Notes: generated from the letters alone by a model not told the origin. A stretch of DNA of 15,622 nucleotides from Nocardioidaceae bacterium (GCA_020438665.1 JAGQUE010000335.1:4754-20375); one strand, 5' to 3'; shown: positions 1 to 7,751, numbered from the stretch's first letter. Program-made: numbers and translations.

Positions 1-13
1 AGGTGCGCACGTT

Positions 14-610
14 GTGAGCGGCGACCACTACTTCAGCGCCGACCCCAGGGTCCCGTTCGAGCGCGTCCCCGTCGAGACGACGGTCTGGGGCCGATCACTA
101 CGGCTGATGAGCGGGTCCGGGGTGTTCGCCCAGGGGCGGCTCGACATCGGGACGTCGGTGCTGTTCCGCGAGACCGACCCGCCGGCGCCGGGGCGCATCC
201 TCGACCTCGGCTGTGGCTGGGGGATCATCGGCCTCGCGATCGCGCTCGCGGTCCCCGAGGCCGTTGTGACCGCCGTCGACGTCAACGAGCGGGCCGTGCT
301 GCTGGCCAACGAGAACGCGGTCGCGCTGGGCGTGGCCGACCGCTACGTCGCGGTGAGGCCCGACGCCGCGCCGGCGGCGTCGTACGACGAGATCTGGTCC
401 AACCCGCCGATCCGCATCGGGAAGCAGGCGCTCCACGAGCTGCTGCTCACCTGGCTGGGTCGCCTCACGCCCGACGGCCGTGCGGTCATGGTCGTCGGCA
501 AGAACCTCGGCGGCGACTCCCTGCAGCGCTGGCTGGGGGAGCAGGGCTATCCGACCACGCGGCTGGCCTCGGCCAAGGGCTTCCGGATCCTCGAGAGCCG
601 CCCGGCCTGA
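14..610 (+). CDS. RsmC-type class I SAM-dependent methyltransferase
   Basis: A 198-residue protein read from GTG at 14. It matches the catalytic (MTS) domain of the RsmC/YbiN rRNA guanine-N2 methyltransferase group. Visible motifs are the SAM-binding loop DLGCGWG (residues 64-70), the acidic ribose-binding residue in AVDVNERA (87-94), and the NPP catalytic motif in NPPIR (130-134), which is typical of amino-group methylation of nucleobases. The segment GVFAQGRLDIGT (36-47) is the usual lead-in of this family. At about 200 residues it is the short, single-domain form without the N-terminal pseudo-domain of E. coli RsmC. The true start may lie upstream, because only 13 bases precede the GTG. 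The expected role is methylation of rRNA or another RNA in the cytosol; the exact target cannot be read from sequence. The gene converges on the minus-strand Hdr/Qmo operon and shares a terminator with it. Confidence 0.85.
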   Translation: MSGDHYFSADPRVPFERVPVETTVWGRSLRLMSGSGVFAQGRLDIGTSVLFRETDPPAPGRILDLGCGWGIIGLAIALAVPEAVVTAVDVNERAVLLANENAVALGVADRYVAVRPDAAPAASYDEIWSNPPIRIGKQALHELLLTWLGRLTPDGRAVMVVGKNLGGDSLQRWLGEQGYPTTRLASAKGFRILESRPA

Positions 611-629
611 CCCCGGGCCGCGCGAGTGA

Positions 630-704
630 CCTGAGACGTGGTGGACCCGCGGCACCCGAAGGATGCCGCGGGCCTTTCCCACCGGACCTGAGTGACGTCT
701 CAGG
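630..704. terminator. Nested bidirectional terminator hairpin between convergent genes
   Basis: The inner stem is a perfect 9-bp GC-rich repeat (646-654 with 664-672, loop 655-663), followed on the plus strand by CCTTT. It is enclosed by a 5-bp repeat (640-644 with 679-683) and an outer perfect 10-bp repeat (630-639 with 695-704). Placement between two convergent stop codons makes a bidirectional terminator the simplest reading. The outer right arm contains the stop codon of qmoC (700-702). There is no long U tract, as is common in high-GC actinobacteria. Confidence 0.7.
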
Positions 705-1875
705 CGGACGCGAGGGTCTTCTGCTCCGACAGCGAGTAGAAGAAGAGGGCCACGGGGCGATAGATCACGTGGGCGAACTTGGTGAAGGGGACGAACAGCA
801 AGAGCTCCATGGCGATGGCCACGTGGACCAGGAAGACCCAGTAGCCCCAGGCCGGCGTCGGCGGGACATAGAGCGCGACCTCGATCAGGAAGCCGGTGAA
901 TCCCGTCACCCAGAGCAGGATGAGGAACATCCAGTCCGACGGCTTGGACACCGTGGCGGCCCGGTTGTACTTCTGCATCCGGTTGACCATGAAGAACGTC
1001 ACGCCGTACATCAGCATGAGGCCGCCGATGGTGCCGATGGCACGCGAGGGATACCAGATCGGGATCGCCGTGCCGGTCTCCTTGACGCCGATGACGTCGA
1101 GGCCATAGTCCAGCGACGTGGCGATCAGCAGGCCGATGAAGCCCCAGATCGTCATCGCGTGGATGAACCAGCGGCGGCGGTACCACGGCTCGACGGGACG
1201 GTCGTCCAGGCAGTCCTCGCGGTAGCGGCGCTGTCCGATCGACTCGATGCCGATCGAGAACCACAGCGCCTTGACGGTCCGCTTGCGCGCCTCGCCGTTC
1301 TCGACGAGGGACTTCCAGGTGACGCCCTCCTTCTTGGCCATGCCGCGGGCCATGGAGGCCATGCCGGCGAGGCCCGTCAGGACGACGACCGCCATGATGC
1401 CGATGCCGAGCCAGTGCACCACGTGGTAGGGCACGAAGGTGAACAGCTCGAGCGACTTGGTCGGCATGATGTCGCTGGAGGTGTAGAGGAAGCCGGCCAG
1501 CAGGAAGAACGCCACCAGCGAGACCACGGTGCCGAGGATCGGCATGGTGTAGAGCACCTTGGCGATGCGGGTCTTGTCATAGCTGGCGGTGACATAGCGC
1601 CGGGCCGCGGCCATGAACTCGCCCGGGTCGGCCTCGGTCGGACAGCTGTCCGAGCACATCCCGCAGTGGTAGCAGGTCCACAGCTCCTTGCTGGAGAGCA
1701 GCTCCTCGGTCATCCCGACCTGGGCATAGCGGATGATGCGGCGCGGGAACGTCGCGTCGTTGTCGGCCAGCGGGCAGATCGCCGTGCAGTTGCCACAGCT
1801 GAAGCACGCCGACACATCGGCGGCGCCGTACTCCTGCAGCGCGGCGAGCAGGTTGGTGTCGACCAGCGTGGTCAT
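700..1875 (-). CDS. qmoC: QmoC-like membrane subunit (HdrC FeS domain fused to heme b anchor)
   Basis: A 391-residue protein, about the usual length of QmoC, the HdrC-HdrE fusion of the quinone-interacting membrane-bound oxidoreductase. The cytosolic head carries two [4Fe-4S] motifs, C24-x2-C27-x2-C30-x3-C34P and C68-x2-C71-x2-C74-x3-C78P. About six membrane segments follow (near 112-132, 154-175, 235-258, 281-298, 314-336, 346-370). Histidines H151, H154, H239, H351 and H369 are candidate heme b ligands, as in the nitrate-reductase-gamma/HdrE fold. The known family role is electron exchange between soluble flavin/FeS subunits and the menaquinone pool. It is the last gene of the operon and starts in an ATGA overlap (1872-1875) with the small gene before it, so translation is probably coupled. 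There is no HdrB-type CCG domain here or elsewhere in the window, which favours a Qmo-type rather than a heterodisulfide reductase complex. Confidence 0.9.
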   Translation of the reverse strand: MTTLVDTNLLAALQEYGAADVSACFSCGNCTAICPLADNDATFPRRIIRYAQVGMTEELLSSKELWTCYHCGMCSDSCPTEADPGEFMAAARRYVTASYDKTRIAKVLYTMPILGTVVSLVAFFLLAGFLYTSSDIMPTKSLELFTFVPYHVVHWLGIGIMAVVVLTGLAGMASMARGMAKKEGVTWKSLVENGEARKRTVKALWFSIGIESIGQRRYREDCLDDRPVEPWYRRRWFIHAMTIWGFIGLLIATSLDYGLDVIGVKETGTAIPIWYPSRAIGTIGGLMLMYGVTFFMVNRMQKYNRAATVSKPSDWMFLILLWVTGFTGFLIEVALYVPPTPAWGYWVFLVHVAIAMELLLFVPFTKFAHVIYRPVALFFYSLSEQKTLASA

Positions 1876-2150
1876 GACGTCGCCTCCTGGTTCACGGCTT
1901 GGTACTGGAAGTAGCCCTCGTCGTCGGCTTCGGGGATCTCGACGAGCTTGCCGTAGCGACGCATCCCCATGACCCAGAACAGCGTCTCGTTGGCCGGGGC
2001 GCCGATGCGCTCGGCGATCTCGGGGATGGTCAGCGGCCCGTCGGCCAGGGCGGCCAGGATCGGGGCGTGCATGAGGGGTTCCTCGCGGATGACCTCACGG
2101 GTCGGCCGGAGCGGCGGCCGGACTGATGGGTTGTCGAGCAGCGTGCTCAT
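1872..2150 (-). CDS. Small winged-helix-like protein of the Hdr/Qmo operon
   Basis: A 92-residue protein starting at ATG 2150. The start is set by the ATGA overlap with the stop of the HdrA-like gene upstream (2147-2150); its own stop overlaps the qmoC start in the same way. Residues about 28-72 look like a winged-helix fold: helix HAPILAALADGPL, then TIPEIAERIGAP as the turn-helix, then recognition-like helix ETLFWVMGMRRYGKLVEI. This resembles ArsR/MarR-type minimal domains. There are no cysteines, so it is not a redox carrier. Tight coupling to both neighbours suggests either an operon autoregulator or a structural or assembly subunit of the complex; the sequence does not decide. I do not recognise a named family. 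A longer reading of the same frame to 2270 lies inside the HdrA-like gene and is not needed. Confidence 0.75.
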   Translation of the reverse strand: MSTLLDNPSVRPPLRPTREVIREEPLMHAPILAALADGPLTIPEIAERIGAPANETLFWVMGMRRYGKLVEIPEADDEGYFQYQAVNQEATS

Positions 2151-3976
2151 GCCACGGGCTCCTTGTCGCGTTCGGGGACGAGGCCGTCGATGGCGGCCTT
2201 CATCTGGGCGTCGGTATAGCCGAGGAGGTCGATCGCGTCCTCGGGGCAGTAGGGCGCGCATCCGCCGCATCCCTTGCAGACGGCTGCGGCGATCACGGCC
2301 TTGTGGCCCTCGTCGCAGACATAGGTCGAGATGGCGTCATAGGGGCACGACGTCAAGCAGGCGTCACACCCGGTGCACCTGTCCTCGTGGACCGTGGCCA
2401 CCAGCGGGTCGAGCTCGGCGAAACCCTTCTTGAGCAACGCCGCGCTCTGGGCGACGGCCGCGAGACCCGAGGCCACGCTCTCCGGCGCGGTCTTGGGGCC
2501 CTGGCAGGCACCGGCGATGAGAACGCCGTCCACAACGGTCTCGACCGGGCGCAGCTTGGGGTGGATCTCGTTGTAGAACCCGTCGCTGCCCAGTGGCAGC
2601 TTGAGCAGGTCGGTGAGGCCGACGTTCTTGCGCGGCACCATGCCGGTCACCAGGACCACCAGGTCGACCGGCAAGGTCACCTCGGTGCCCTCGGTGAGGA
2701 TGTCGGTGGTCGTGACGAGGAGCTGGCCCTTGTCGGTGCGGGTCACCGACGGCGGCGTGTCGTCGGGGTACTTCATGAAGACCGAGCCCGCCTTGCGGGA
2801 GTCGGTGTACATGAGCTCGTGCTTCCCATAGGCCCGGATGTCGCGGTTGAGGTGGTACTGCTTGACCGTCGGGTCGAGCGTGGCGAGCTCCAGCGACGAG
2901 TGCAGCGTGGCGGCGCAGCAGAACTTCGAGCAGTACTCGTTGCCACCGGCCTCTTGCCGGCTGCCCACGCAATAGACGTAGGCGACCGACTTCACGGGGC
3001 GGCCGTGATAGCTGACCGGCCCGTCGGCCCCGTCGACGAGGCTCTTGTACTCCGGTAGGGTCACGACGCCCTCGATGCCATAGCCGAACTCGCCATTTTC
3101 CGGCTCATAGCTGTCGAACCCCGTCGCCACCACGATCGTGCCCACCTCGGTCGGGATGACCTCGGTCGAGCCGTCCTGCTTGGTGATGGTGACCTCGGCG
3201 ACGTAGTTGCCGAACGAGCCGGACTTGCCGGTGATCTCGGCGTTGGTCCACACCGTGATCTGGGGTCGCACGGCGATGTCGTGGACCAGCTGGTCGATCT
3301 GCTCACGCCCCGACTTCCCCTCCGGGAACATCGGGCCGAAGGTCCCGACCCAGCCGCCCAGCGAGCTCTCCTTCTCGACGAGGAAGACACTCAGCCCCAC
3401 ATCGGCCAGGCCGACCGCGGCGCGCAGTCCAGCGACGCCGCCGCCGACGACCATCGCCTTGGGCTGGGTCTCGACGACCAGCGGGACCAGCGGCTCGGAC
3501 AGCCGGGTCTTGTTGACGCCCGACTTGACCAGGCCGATGACCTTCTCGGTCGCGCCCTTGAAGTCGTCGGTGTGCGCCCACGACCCTTGCTCGCGCACGT
3601 TGACCTGCGTGTAGTTGTAGGGGTTCAGGTCCGCCCGCTTGGACACGTTGCGGAACGTGACCTGGTGCAGCTTGGGCGAGCAGGAGGCCACCACCAGACC
3701 GTCCAGTCCCTTGCTCTGGATGTCGGCGATCATGTCCTTCTGGGTGCCGTCGGAGCAGGCGAACATCGTGGTCTCGGCGACCACCACGTCCGGGTCGTCC
3801 GCGAGTGCGTCGGCGACCGCCTGGACGTCGACGTAGTCGGAGATGTTGCCGCCGCAGTGACAGATGTAGACACCGATGCGGCGCTGCTGACCTTCGACCG
3901 GCTCGATCGGCAGGTCGATCCGGGTGGGCTCCCGGCCCTCGTCCATCGGGGTCCCGGCCTCGAGCTCCTCGCTCAT
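2147..3976 (-). CDS. hdrA: HdrA/QmoB-like FAD and iron-sulfur protein
   Basis: A 609-residue HdrA-family protein. The N-terminal HdrA domain begins with the cysteine motif C39-H-C41-GGNI; further family cysteines are C74 (FACSDG) and C99 (ASCSPK). The FAD-binding Rossmann loop is GGGVAG (178-183), followed by VEKESSLGG. The thioredoxin-reductase-like part keeps the HdrA cysteines C336 and C349/C353/C354 (NEYCSKFCC) and the GACQGPK segment (489-495). The C-terminus has two [4Fe-4S] motifs, C534/537/540/544 and C567/570/573/577. QmoB is HdrA plus a C-terminal MvhD domain; here MvhD is absent and encoded separately at 7311-7751. ATG 3976 was chosen because of the ATGA overlap with the upstream gene and a good Shine-Dalgarno (GAGGAGG just upstream). 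The frame stays open upstream to 5050, but that part is antisense-like shadow within the neighbouring gene. Likely role: electron transfer hub with QmoC and the GltD-containing HdrA. Confidence 0.9.
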   Translation of the reverse strand: MSEELEAGTPMDEGREPTRIDLPIEPVEGQQRRIGVYICHCGGNISDYVDVQAVADALADDPDVVVAETTMFACSDGTQKDMIADIQSKGLDGLVVASCSPKLHQVTFRNVSKRADLNPYNYTQVNVREQGSWAHTDDFKGATEKVIGLVKSGVNKTRLSEPLVPLVVETQPKAMVVGGGVAGLRAAVGLADVGLSVFLVEKESSLGGWVGTFGPMFPEGKSGREQIDQLVHDIAVRPQITVWTNAEITGKSGSFGNYVAEVTITKQDGSTEVIPTEVGTIVVATGFDSYEPENGEFGYGIEGVVTLPEYKSLVDGADGPVSYHGRPVKSVAYVYCVGSRQEAGGNEYCSKFCCAATLHSSLELATLDPTVKQYHLNRDIRAYGKHELMYTDSRKAGSVFMKYPDDTPPSVTRTDKGQLLVTTTDILTEGTEVTLPVDLVVLVTGMVPRKNVGLTDLLKLPLGSDGFYNEIHPKLRPVETVVDGVLIAGACQGPKTAPESVASGLAAVAQSAALLKKGFAELDPLVATVHEDRCTGCDACLTSCPYDAISTYVCDEGHKAVIAAAVCKGCGGCAPYCPEDAIDLLGYTDAQMKAAIDGLVPERDKEPVA

Positions 3977-6699
3977 GCCAGCACCTCCTCTCCGGCAGTG
4001 GCGTGCTCCGACAGGTGGGCGGCGACCTGGGCCACCGCGGCTCCTGCGTGGAGGATCGTGTCGACGATGTCCTTGGCGCCGGCAGCCGTGCCGGCCACGA
4101 AGACACCGGGGATGTCGGTGCGGCCCGGGTCCAGCGGCTCGCTCGGCTCGGCCACGTAGTGGTACTCGTCCAGGCCGAGGTCGGCGTCCACGAACAGCTT
4201 CTCGACATCGCGGTTGGGCTGGATGCCCACGGCGAGGACGACGAGGTCGTACTCTCGGTCGACGATCCCGCCGCCGTTCTCGATGTCCTCGTAGCGCAGG
4301 ACAAGGTCGCCGTTCTCCTGCTCGGTGATCTTGGAGACGCGGCCCTTGATGTATTCCGCGCCCATGTCCTTGGCCTGCTGGTAGAACTCGTCGTAGCGCT
4401 TGCCCGCCGCGCGCATGTCCATGTAGTGCATGCTCACGTCGGCCAGGGGCAGCGAGCCCATGATCAGCTGGTTCTGCTTGATCGAGTACATGCAGCAGAA
4501 CTTCGAGCACAGCTCGTTGCCGACCTGCTTGTCCCGCGATCCGGTGCACGACACATAGGCGATGCGGTCGGGGACCTTGCCGTCGCTCGGCCGCAGGATC
4601 GTGTTGTAGGGGCGGGTCGGTGCGAGCAGACGATCCATCTGCATGCCGGTGATCACGTTGGCGTAGGTCCCGAACCCGTACTCGGGCTTGAGGTCCGCCG
4701 CGAACAGCTTGTGGCCGGTCGAGACGACGACCGCCCCGACCTCGAGCTCCTGGATCTTGTCGCGCTGGGTGAAGTCGATGCAGTCGGCCGGGCAGGCCTC
4801 CACGCACTGGTTGCACTCCGAACAGACACCGCAGTCCAGGCAGCTGCCTGCGCCGGCGTGGGCCTCGTCGTCGGTGAGCGCCGCCTCGATCTCGCTGAAG
4901 TCGGTCGGGTTCTTCACCAGGCTGACCTCGGCCTTGATGGGGTTGCGGTGGCCGTAGGCGGCCTGTCGGCGGAGCACGGTGTCGTGGTCGACCGTCGCGA
5001 GGCGGTCGTCCAGCGCCGTGAAGCCGGTGAGCGGCTGCTCGTTGAGCCACCGGTCCACCATGTGCGCCGCCCGGCGCCCGGCGCCGATCGCGGTGGTGAT
5101 GTCGGTCGCGCCCGTCGTCACGTCGCCCGCGGCGAAGAGGTAGGGCACCTCGCTCTGGAGCGTGTGCGGGTCGACCTGGATCCGGTCGCTGCGGCCGGTG
5201 CCCGCCACGTCGGCGTAGAGAGCCGGCTCGGGGCTCATACCGATCGTGGAGATGATCACGTCGCAGTCGCGGACATAGTCGCTGCCGGTGACGGGCTCGG
5301 GGCTGCGGCGCCCGGAGGCGTCGGGGGCGCCGAGCTGCATCTTCTGCAGCTTGATCCCGGTGACCTTGCCGTCGGCCGTGACGACCTCGGTCGGGGACAC
5401 GAGGAGCTCGAACACAGCGCCCTCGGCCTCGGCGTCGTCGGACTCGACGTGGTGGGCCGGCATCTCGGAGCGACCGCGGCGATAGACGACGCGGGCCTCG
5501 GCCGCGCCGAGGCGCAGCGACACCCGGGCGGCGTCCATGGCCACGTTGCCACCGCCGACGATGACCACGCGCTTGCCGGCCAGGTCGGGAGCGTTGTCGT
5601 TGGCCACGTCGTTGAGGAAGTCCAGCCCGTTGACCGAGCCTTCCGCGTCCTCACCGGGGACGCCCATCCGCGAGGCGACCTGGGTGCCCGTCGCGACGAT
5701 GACAGCGTCGTACCCCTGGCCCTTGAGGGCCACGAGGTCGTCGACGGCGCTGTCGCACTCGATCTCCACACCGAGGGAGGTCAGGTTGGCGATGTCGGCG
5801 TCGACGACCTCGTGCGGCAGCCGGTAGACCGGGATCGCGTGGCGCAGGAACCCACCAGGCGCCGACCGCTTCTCCAGGATCTTGACCGCATAGCCCTTGC
5901 GGGCCAACTGCCACGCCGCGGTGAGACCCGCGGGGCCGGAACCTACGATGACCACGCTCTTGCCGTTGGGCTCCTCGACCTCGATCGCGGGGCCGTCGCC
6001 GGCGTTCTCATAGTGCTTGTCGGCCGCGAACCGCTTGATCAGGCGGATCGGGACGGCGCCCTCCAGCTTGGTGCGGGTGCACTCGCTCTCACACGGTGCA
6101 TAGCAGGCCCGCCCGAGCGTGCCGACCAGGGGCGTCGCGTCGAGGACCAGCTTGAAGGCCTCCTCGTGCTTGCCGCTGCGGACCAGCGAGACATAGCCGT
6201 GGGCCTTGATGCCGGCGGGGCACTCGCCGGTGCACGGTGAGGTGCCCACCCGGTCGAGAACCGCCTTCTTGGGCACGGCCTGCGGGAAGGCGATGTAGGC
6301 CGCGCGCCGCGCCGCGAGGTCGGCGTTGAACTGGTCCGGAACGGCGACGGTGCAGGCGCGCTCGCAGTCCTGGCAGCCGGTGCAGGCGTCCCAGTCGACG
6401 AAGCGGGCGTGGTTCTTCACCGTGGCGGTGAAGCGGCCCTGGGTGCCGCGCTTGATGCCGAGCACCTCGCTGTAGGCCATCGTCGTGATGTTCGGGTGGT
6501 TGATCGTCGATGACATCTTCGGTCCGGAGATGCAGCTGGCGCAGTCCAGGGTCGGGAAGACCTTGCTGAGCAGGATCATCCGTCCGCCGACGCTGGCTTC
6601 TTTCTCGACCAGCAGGACCTTGTAGCCCATGTCGCCCAGTTTGAGCGAGGACTCCATGCCTCCGATTCCGCTGCCGATGACGAGGACGTCGTAGTCCAT
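3973..6699 (-). CDS. HdrA/QmoA-like flavoprotein with inserted GltD/NfnB NAD(P)H module
   Basis: A 908-residue composite. Residues 1-150 are the start of an HdrA/QmoA protein: FAD loop GSGIGG (9-14), FPTLDCASC (C53, C56) and a [4Fe-4S] motif C106/109/112/116. The HdrA text stops after FPQAVPKKAVLDR, and a complete glutamate-synthase small-subunit module follows (about 151-590). That module has the FeS domain cysteines C156, C160, C199, C203, C207, a second FAD loop GSGPAG (253-258), an NAD(P)H loop GGGNVAMDAA (383-392) and YRRGRSEMPA (406-415), typical of NADPH-using GltD/NfnB enzymes. HdrA then resumes with a cysteine-rich cluster (C620 to C640) and the conserved C718, C731, C735, C736. Two FADs, several FeS clusters and one NAD(P)H site are expected in the cytosol. 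The gene lies 97 bp after the DsrE2-like gene, behind an intercistronic hairpin, with GGAG upstream of ATG 6699. Bifurcation is inference only. Confidence 0.88.
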   Translation of the reverse strand: MDYDVLVIGSGIGGMESSLKLGDMGYKVLLVEKEASVGGRMILLSKVFPTLDCASCISGPKMSSTINHPNITTMAYSEVLGIKRGTQGRFTATVKNHARFVDWDACTGCQDCERACTVAVPDQFNADLAARRAAYIAFPQAVPKKAVLDRVGTSPCTGECPAGIKAHGYVSLVRSGKHEEAFKLVLDATPLVGTLGRACYAPCESECTRTKLEGAVPIRLIKRFAADKHYENAGDGPAIEVEEPNGKSVVIVGSGPAGLTAAWQLARKGYAVKILEKRSAPGGFLRHAIPVYRLPHEVVDADIANLTSLGVEIECDSAVDDLVALKGQGYDAVIVATGTQVASRMGVPGEDAEGSVNGLDFLNDVANDNAPDLAGKRVVIVGGGNVAMDAARVSLRLGAAEARVVYRRGRSEMPAHHVESDDAEAEGAVFELLVSPTEVVTADGKVTGIKLQKMQLGAPDASGRRSPEPVTGSDYVRDCDVIISTIGMSPEPALYADVAGTGRSDRIQVDPHTLQSEVPYLFAAGDVTTGATDITTAIGAGRRAAHMVDRWLNEQPLTGFTALDDRLATVDHDTVLRRQAAYGHRNPIKAEVSLVKNPTDFSEIEAALTDDEAHAGAGSCLDCGVCSECNQCVEACPADCIDFTQRDKIQELEVGAVVVSTGHKLFAADLKPEYGFGTYANVITGMQMDRLLAPTRPYNTILRPSDGKVPDRIAYVSCTGSRDKQVGNELCSKFCCMYSIKQNQLIMGSLPLADVSMHYMDMRAAGKRYDEFYQQAKDMGAEYIKGRVSKITEQENGDLVLRYEDIENGGGIVDREYDLVVLAVGIQPNRDVEKLFVDADLGLDEYHYVAEPSEPLDPGRTDIPGVFVAGTAAGAKDIVDTILHAGAAVAQVAAHLSEHATAGEEVLA

Positions 6700-6724
6700 G
6701 AGTCACTCCATAGTTCTGGTGGGT

Positions 6725-6784
6725 CGCGACGACCCCGCCGGCCCGGTGTGGCGTTCCGGGCAAGCGTGAGGCGGGGCCGTCGCG
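6725..6784 (-). promoter_or_regulatory. Long intercistronic hairpin upstream of the HdrA-GltD gene
   Basis: The arms 6725-6739 and 6770-6784 pair over 15 positions with one mismatch (6732/6777), which becomes a U-G pair in the minus-strand RNA. A 6-bp inner stem (6741-6746 with 6756-6761) caps it. No U tract follows on the minus strand, so a classical intrinsic terminator is not clear. It may limit read-through or mark an mRNA processing or stability boundary between the tusA-mvhD-dsrE segment and the large flavoprotein genes. Confidence 0.6.
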
Positions 6785-6796
6785 CGGGGGGTGGTC

Positions 6797-7279
6797 CTAG
6801 ATGAAGAGGTTGACGTTCGCCTCGTCGGCCTCGCCCAGGTAGGTGGCGACGCCGGCATAGTCGATGCCGTCGATCAGGTCTTCCTTCGCGAAGCCCATGA
6901 CATCCATGGACATCGTGCAGGCGATCATCTGGATCTCCTGCTCGATGGCGGTGTCGCGCATCTGCTCGATCGAGTCGACGTTCTGCTCGTGCATGACCTT
7001 CTTCATCAGGCGCGAGCCCATGCCGCCCATGTTCATCCGCGACAGCCCAGCATCGCTGGGGGTCTTGGGGAGCATCTTGGCGAACATCTTCTGGACCGTG
7101 CTCTTGCCGGATCCGGTGCCGGTCACGCCGTCCTTGCGCAGCGCGTTGAGTCCCCAGAAGGTGAAGAACATCGTGACGTCGTCACCCATGGCGGCTGCGC
7201 CGTTCGCGATCACGAAGGCGGCCAGCATCTTGTCGAGATCTCCACTGAAGACGATGATCGTCTTCTTGGTCGTGTCCAC
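6797..7279 (-). CDS. DsrE2-like (DsrE/DsrF/DrsH superfamily) sulfur-relay protein
   Basis: A 160-residue protein from GTG 7279; the first internal ATG (residue 18) falls inside the first helix of the fold, so the GTG is preferred although its Shine-Dalgarno is weak. The N-terminal strand and glycine turn (TIIVFSGDLDKMLAAF), the TMFFTFWGLNAL segment (36-47), the methionine-rich middle (about 82-96) and the segment IQMIACTMSMDVMGF (116-130) are characteristic of DsrE2/COG2210-type proteins. C121 is the only cysteine and is the expected persulfide-carrying residue. Family members accept or donate sulfane sulfur, often with TusA and rhodaneses. A TusA is encoded two genes upstream in the same operon. 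The gene follows the MvhD-like gene by 31 bp. Some DsrE2 homologues are membrane-associated; no clear membrane helix is seen here. Confidence 0.85.
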   Translation of the reverse strand: MDTTKKTIIVFSGDLDKMLAAFVIANGAAAMGDDVTMFFTFWGLNALRKDGVTGTGSGKSTVQKMFAKMLPKTPSDAGLSRMNMGGMGSRLMKKVMHEQNVDSIEQMRDTAIEQEIQMIACTMSMDVMGFAKEDLIDGIDYAGVATYLGEADEANVNLFI

Positions 7280-7310
7280 TTGTTCGGCTTTCGTTGTCAG
7301 GTCCGCCGGC

Positions 7311-7751
7311 TCATCCCACCGGCACCGGGACAGGGCCCAGTGCGGTGAGCGACTCGGAGAACTCGCGCATGTAGTTGACGAAGGGTTCGGCGCAGACCGA
7401 GCAGACGGCGGCCATCTTGAGGCGTGCCGGCTCGATGCCCTTCTCCTTCATGGCCTCCTGGGCGGCAGCGGCGATCTTGGCGGTGCGCTCGGCGCAGTCC
7501 GCGAGGAAGGCGCACTCCTCACCGTCGGAGGCGAGGAACACCCCGTCGATCCCGCGTTCGAAGGCGTGCACGATCCAGCTCGGCTTGATGCCGCTGCTGC
7601 ACGGGACGCTCAGCGTCGAGACCGACGCGGAGTAGTGCAGGTGACGGCTGCCGGCGAGATCGATGCCGGGGTCGGAGATGTTGTTGGTCGAGAAGACAAG
7701 GATGGTGGGCGTGAACCCGCCCTCCGAGTGGTCGGACACGGCAGGACTCAC
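7311..7751 (-). CDS. MvhD/FrhD-like [2Fe-2S] hydrogenase delta subunit homologue, cysteine pattern altered
   Basis: A 146-residue protein from GTG 7751, overlapping the tusA stop (GTGA). The order of segments follows MvhD: ILVFSTNN, DLAGSRHLHY, VSTLSVPC, WIVHAFERGIDGVFLAS, then AAQEAMKEKGIEPARLKMAAV and a closing helix FVNYMREFSESLTALGP. MvhD normally carries a [2Fe-2S] cluster and links HdrA to hydrogenase or formate dehydrogenase; in QmoB it is the C-terminal domain. Here the N-terminal CCNWC-type motif is replaced by STNNIS (21-26). C51 and the C80/C86 region are kept, and a new C117-x2-C120 pair (VCSVC) appears. The cluster may therefore be bound differently or lost. Its position suggests the QmoB module has been split off as a free subunit that could bridge the HdrA-like proteins to DsrE/TusA. 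The family call is good; the role is inferred. Confidence 0.75.
   Translation of the reverse strand: MSPAVSDHSEGGFTPTILVFSTNNISDPGIDLAGSRHLHYSASVSTLSVPCSSGIKPSWIVHAFERGIDGVFLASDGEECAFLADCAERTAKIAAAAQEAMKEKGIEPARLKMAAVCSVCAEPFVNYMREFSESLTALGPVPVPVG

Noticed and set aside
3977..5050. N-terminal extension of the HdrA-like gene by about 358 codons
   Set aside because: The extension lies over the HdrA-GltD gene in another frame and reads as Arg/Pro/Gly-rich low-complexity sequence. The overlap start at 3976 with a good ribosome binding site fits the family N-terminus.
3805..6240. Very long plus-strand open frame (over 800 codons) opposite the HdrA-GltD gene
   Set aside because: It is the high-GC antisense shadow of a gene with unmistakable FAD, NAD(P)H and FeS motifs; its own product is Arg/Val/Asp/His-rich with no family signature. 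The same applies to the plus-strand frames at 769-1914, 2126-3058 and 3281-4159.
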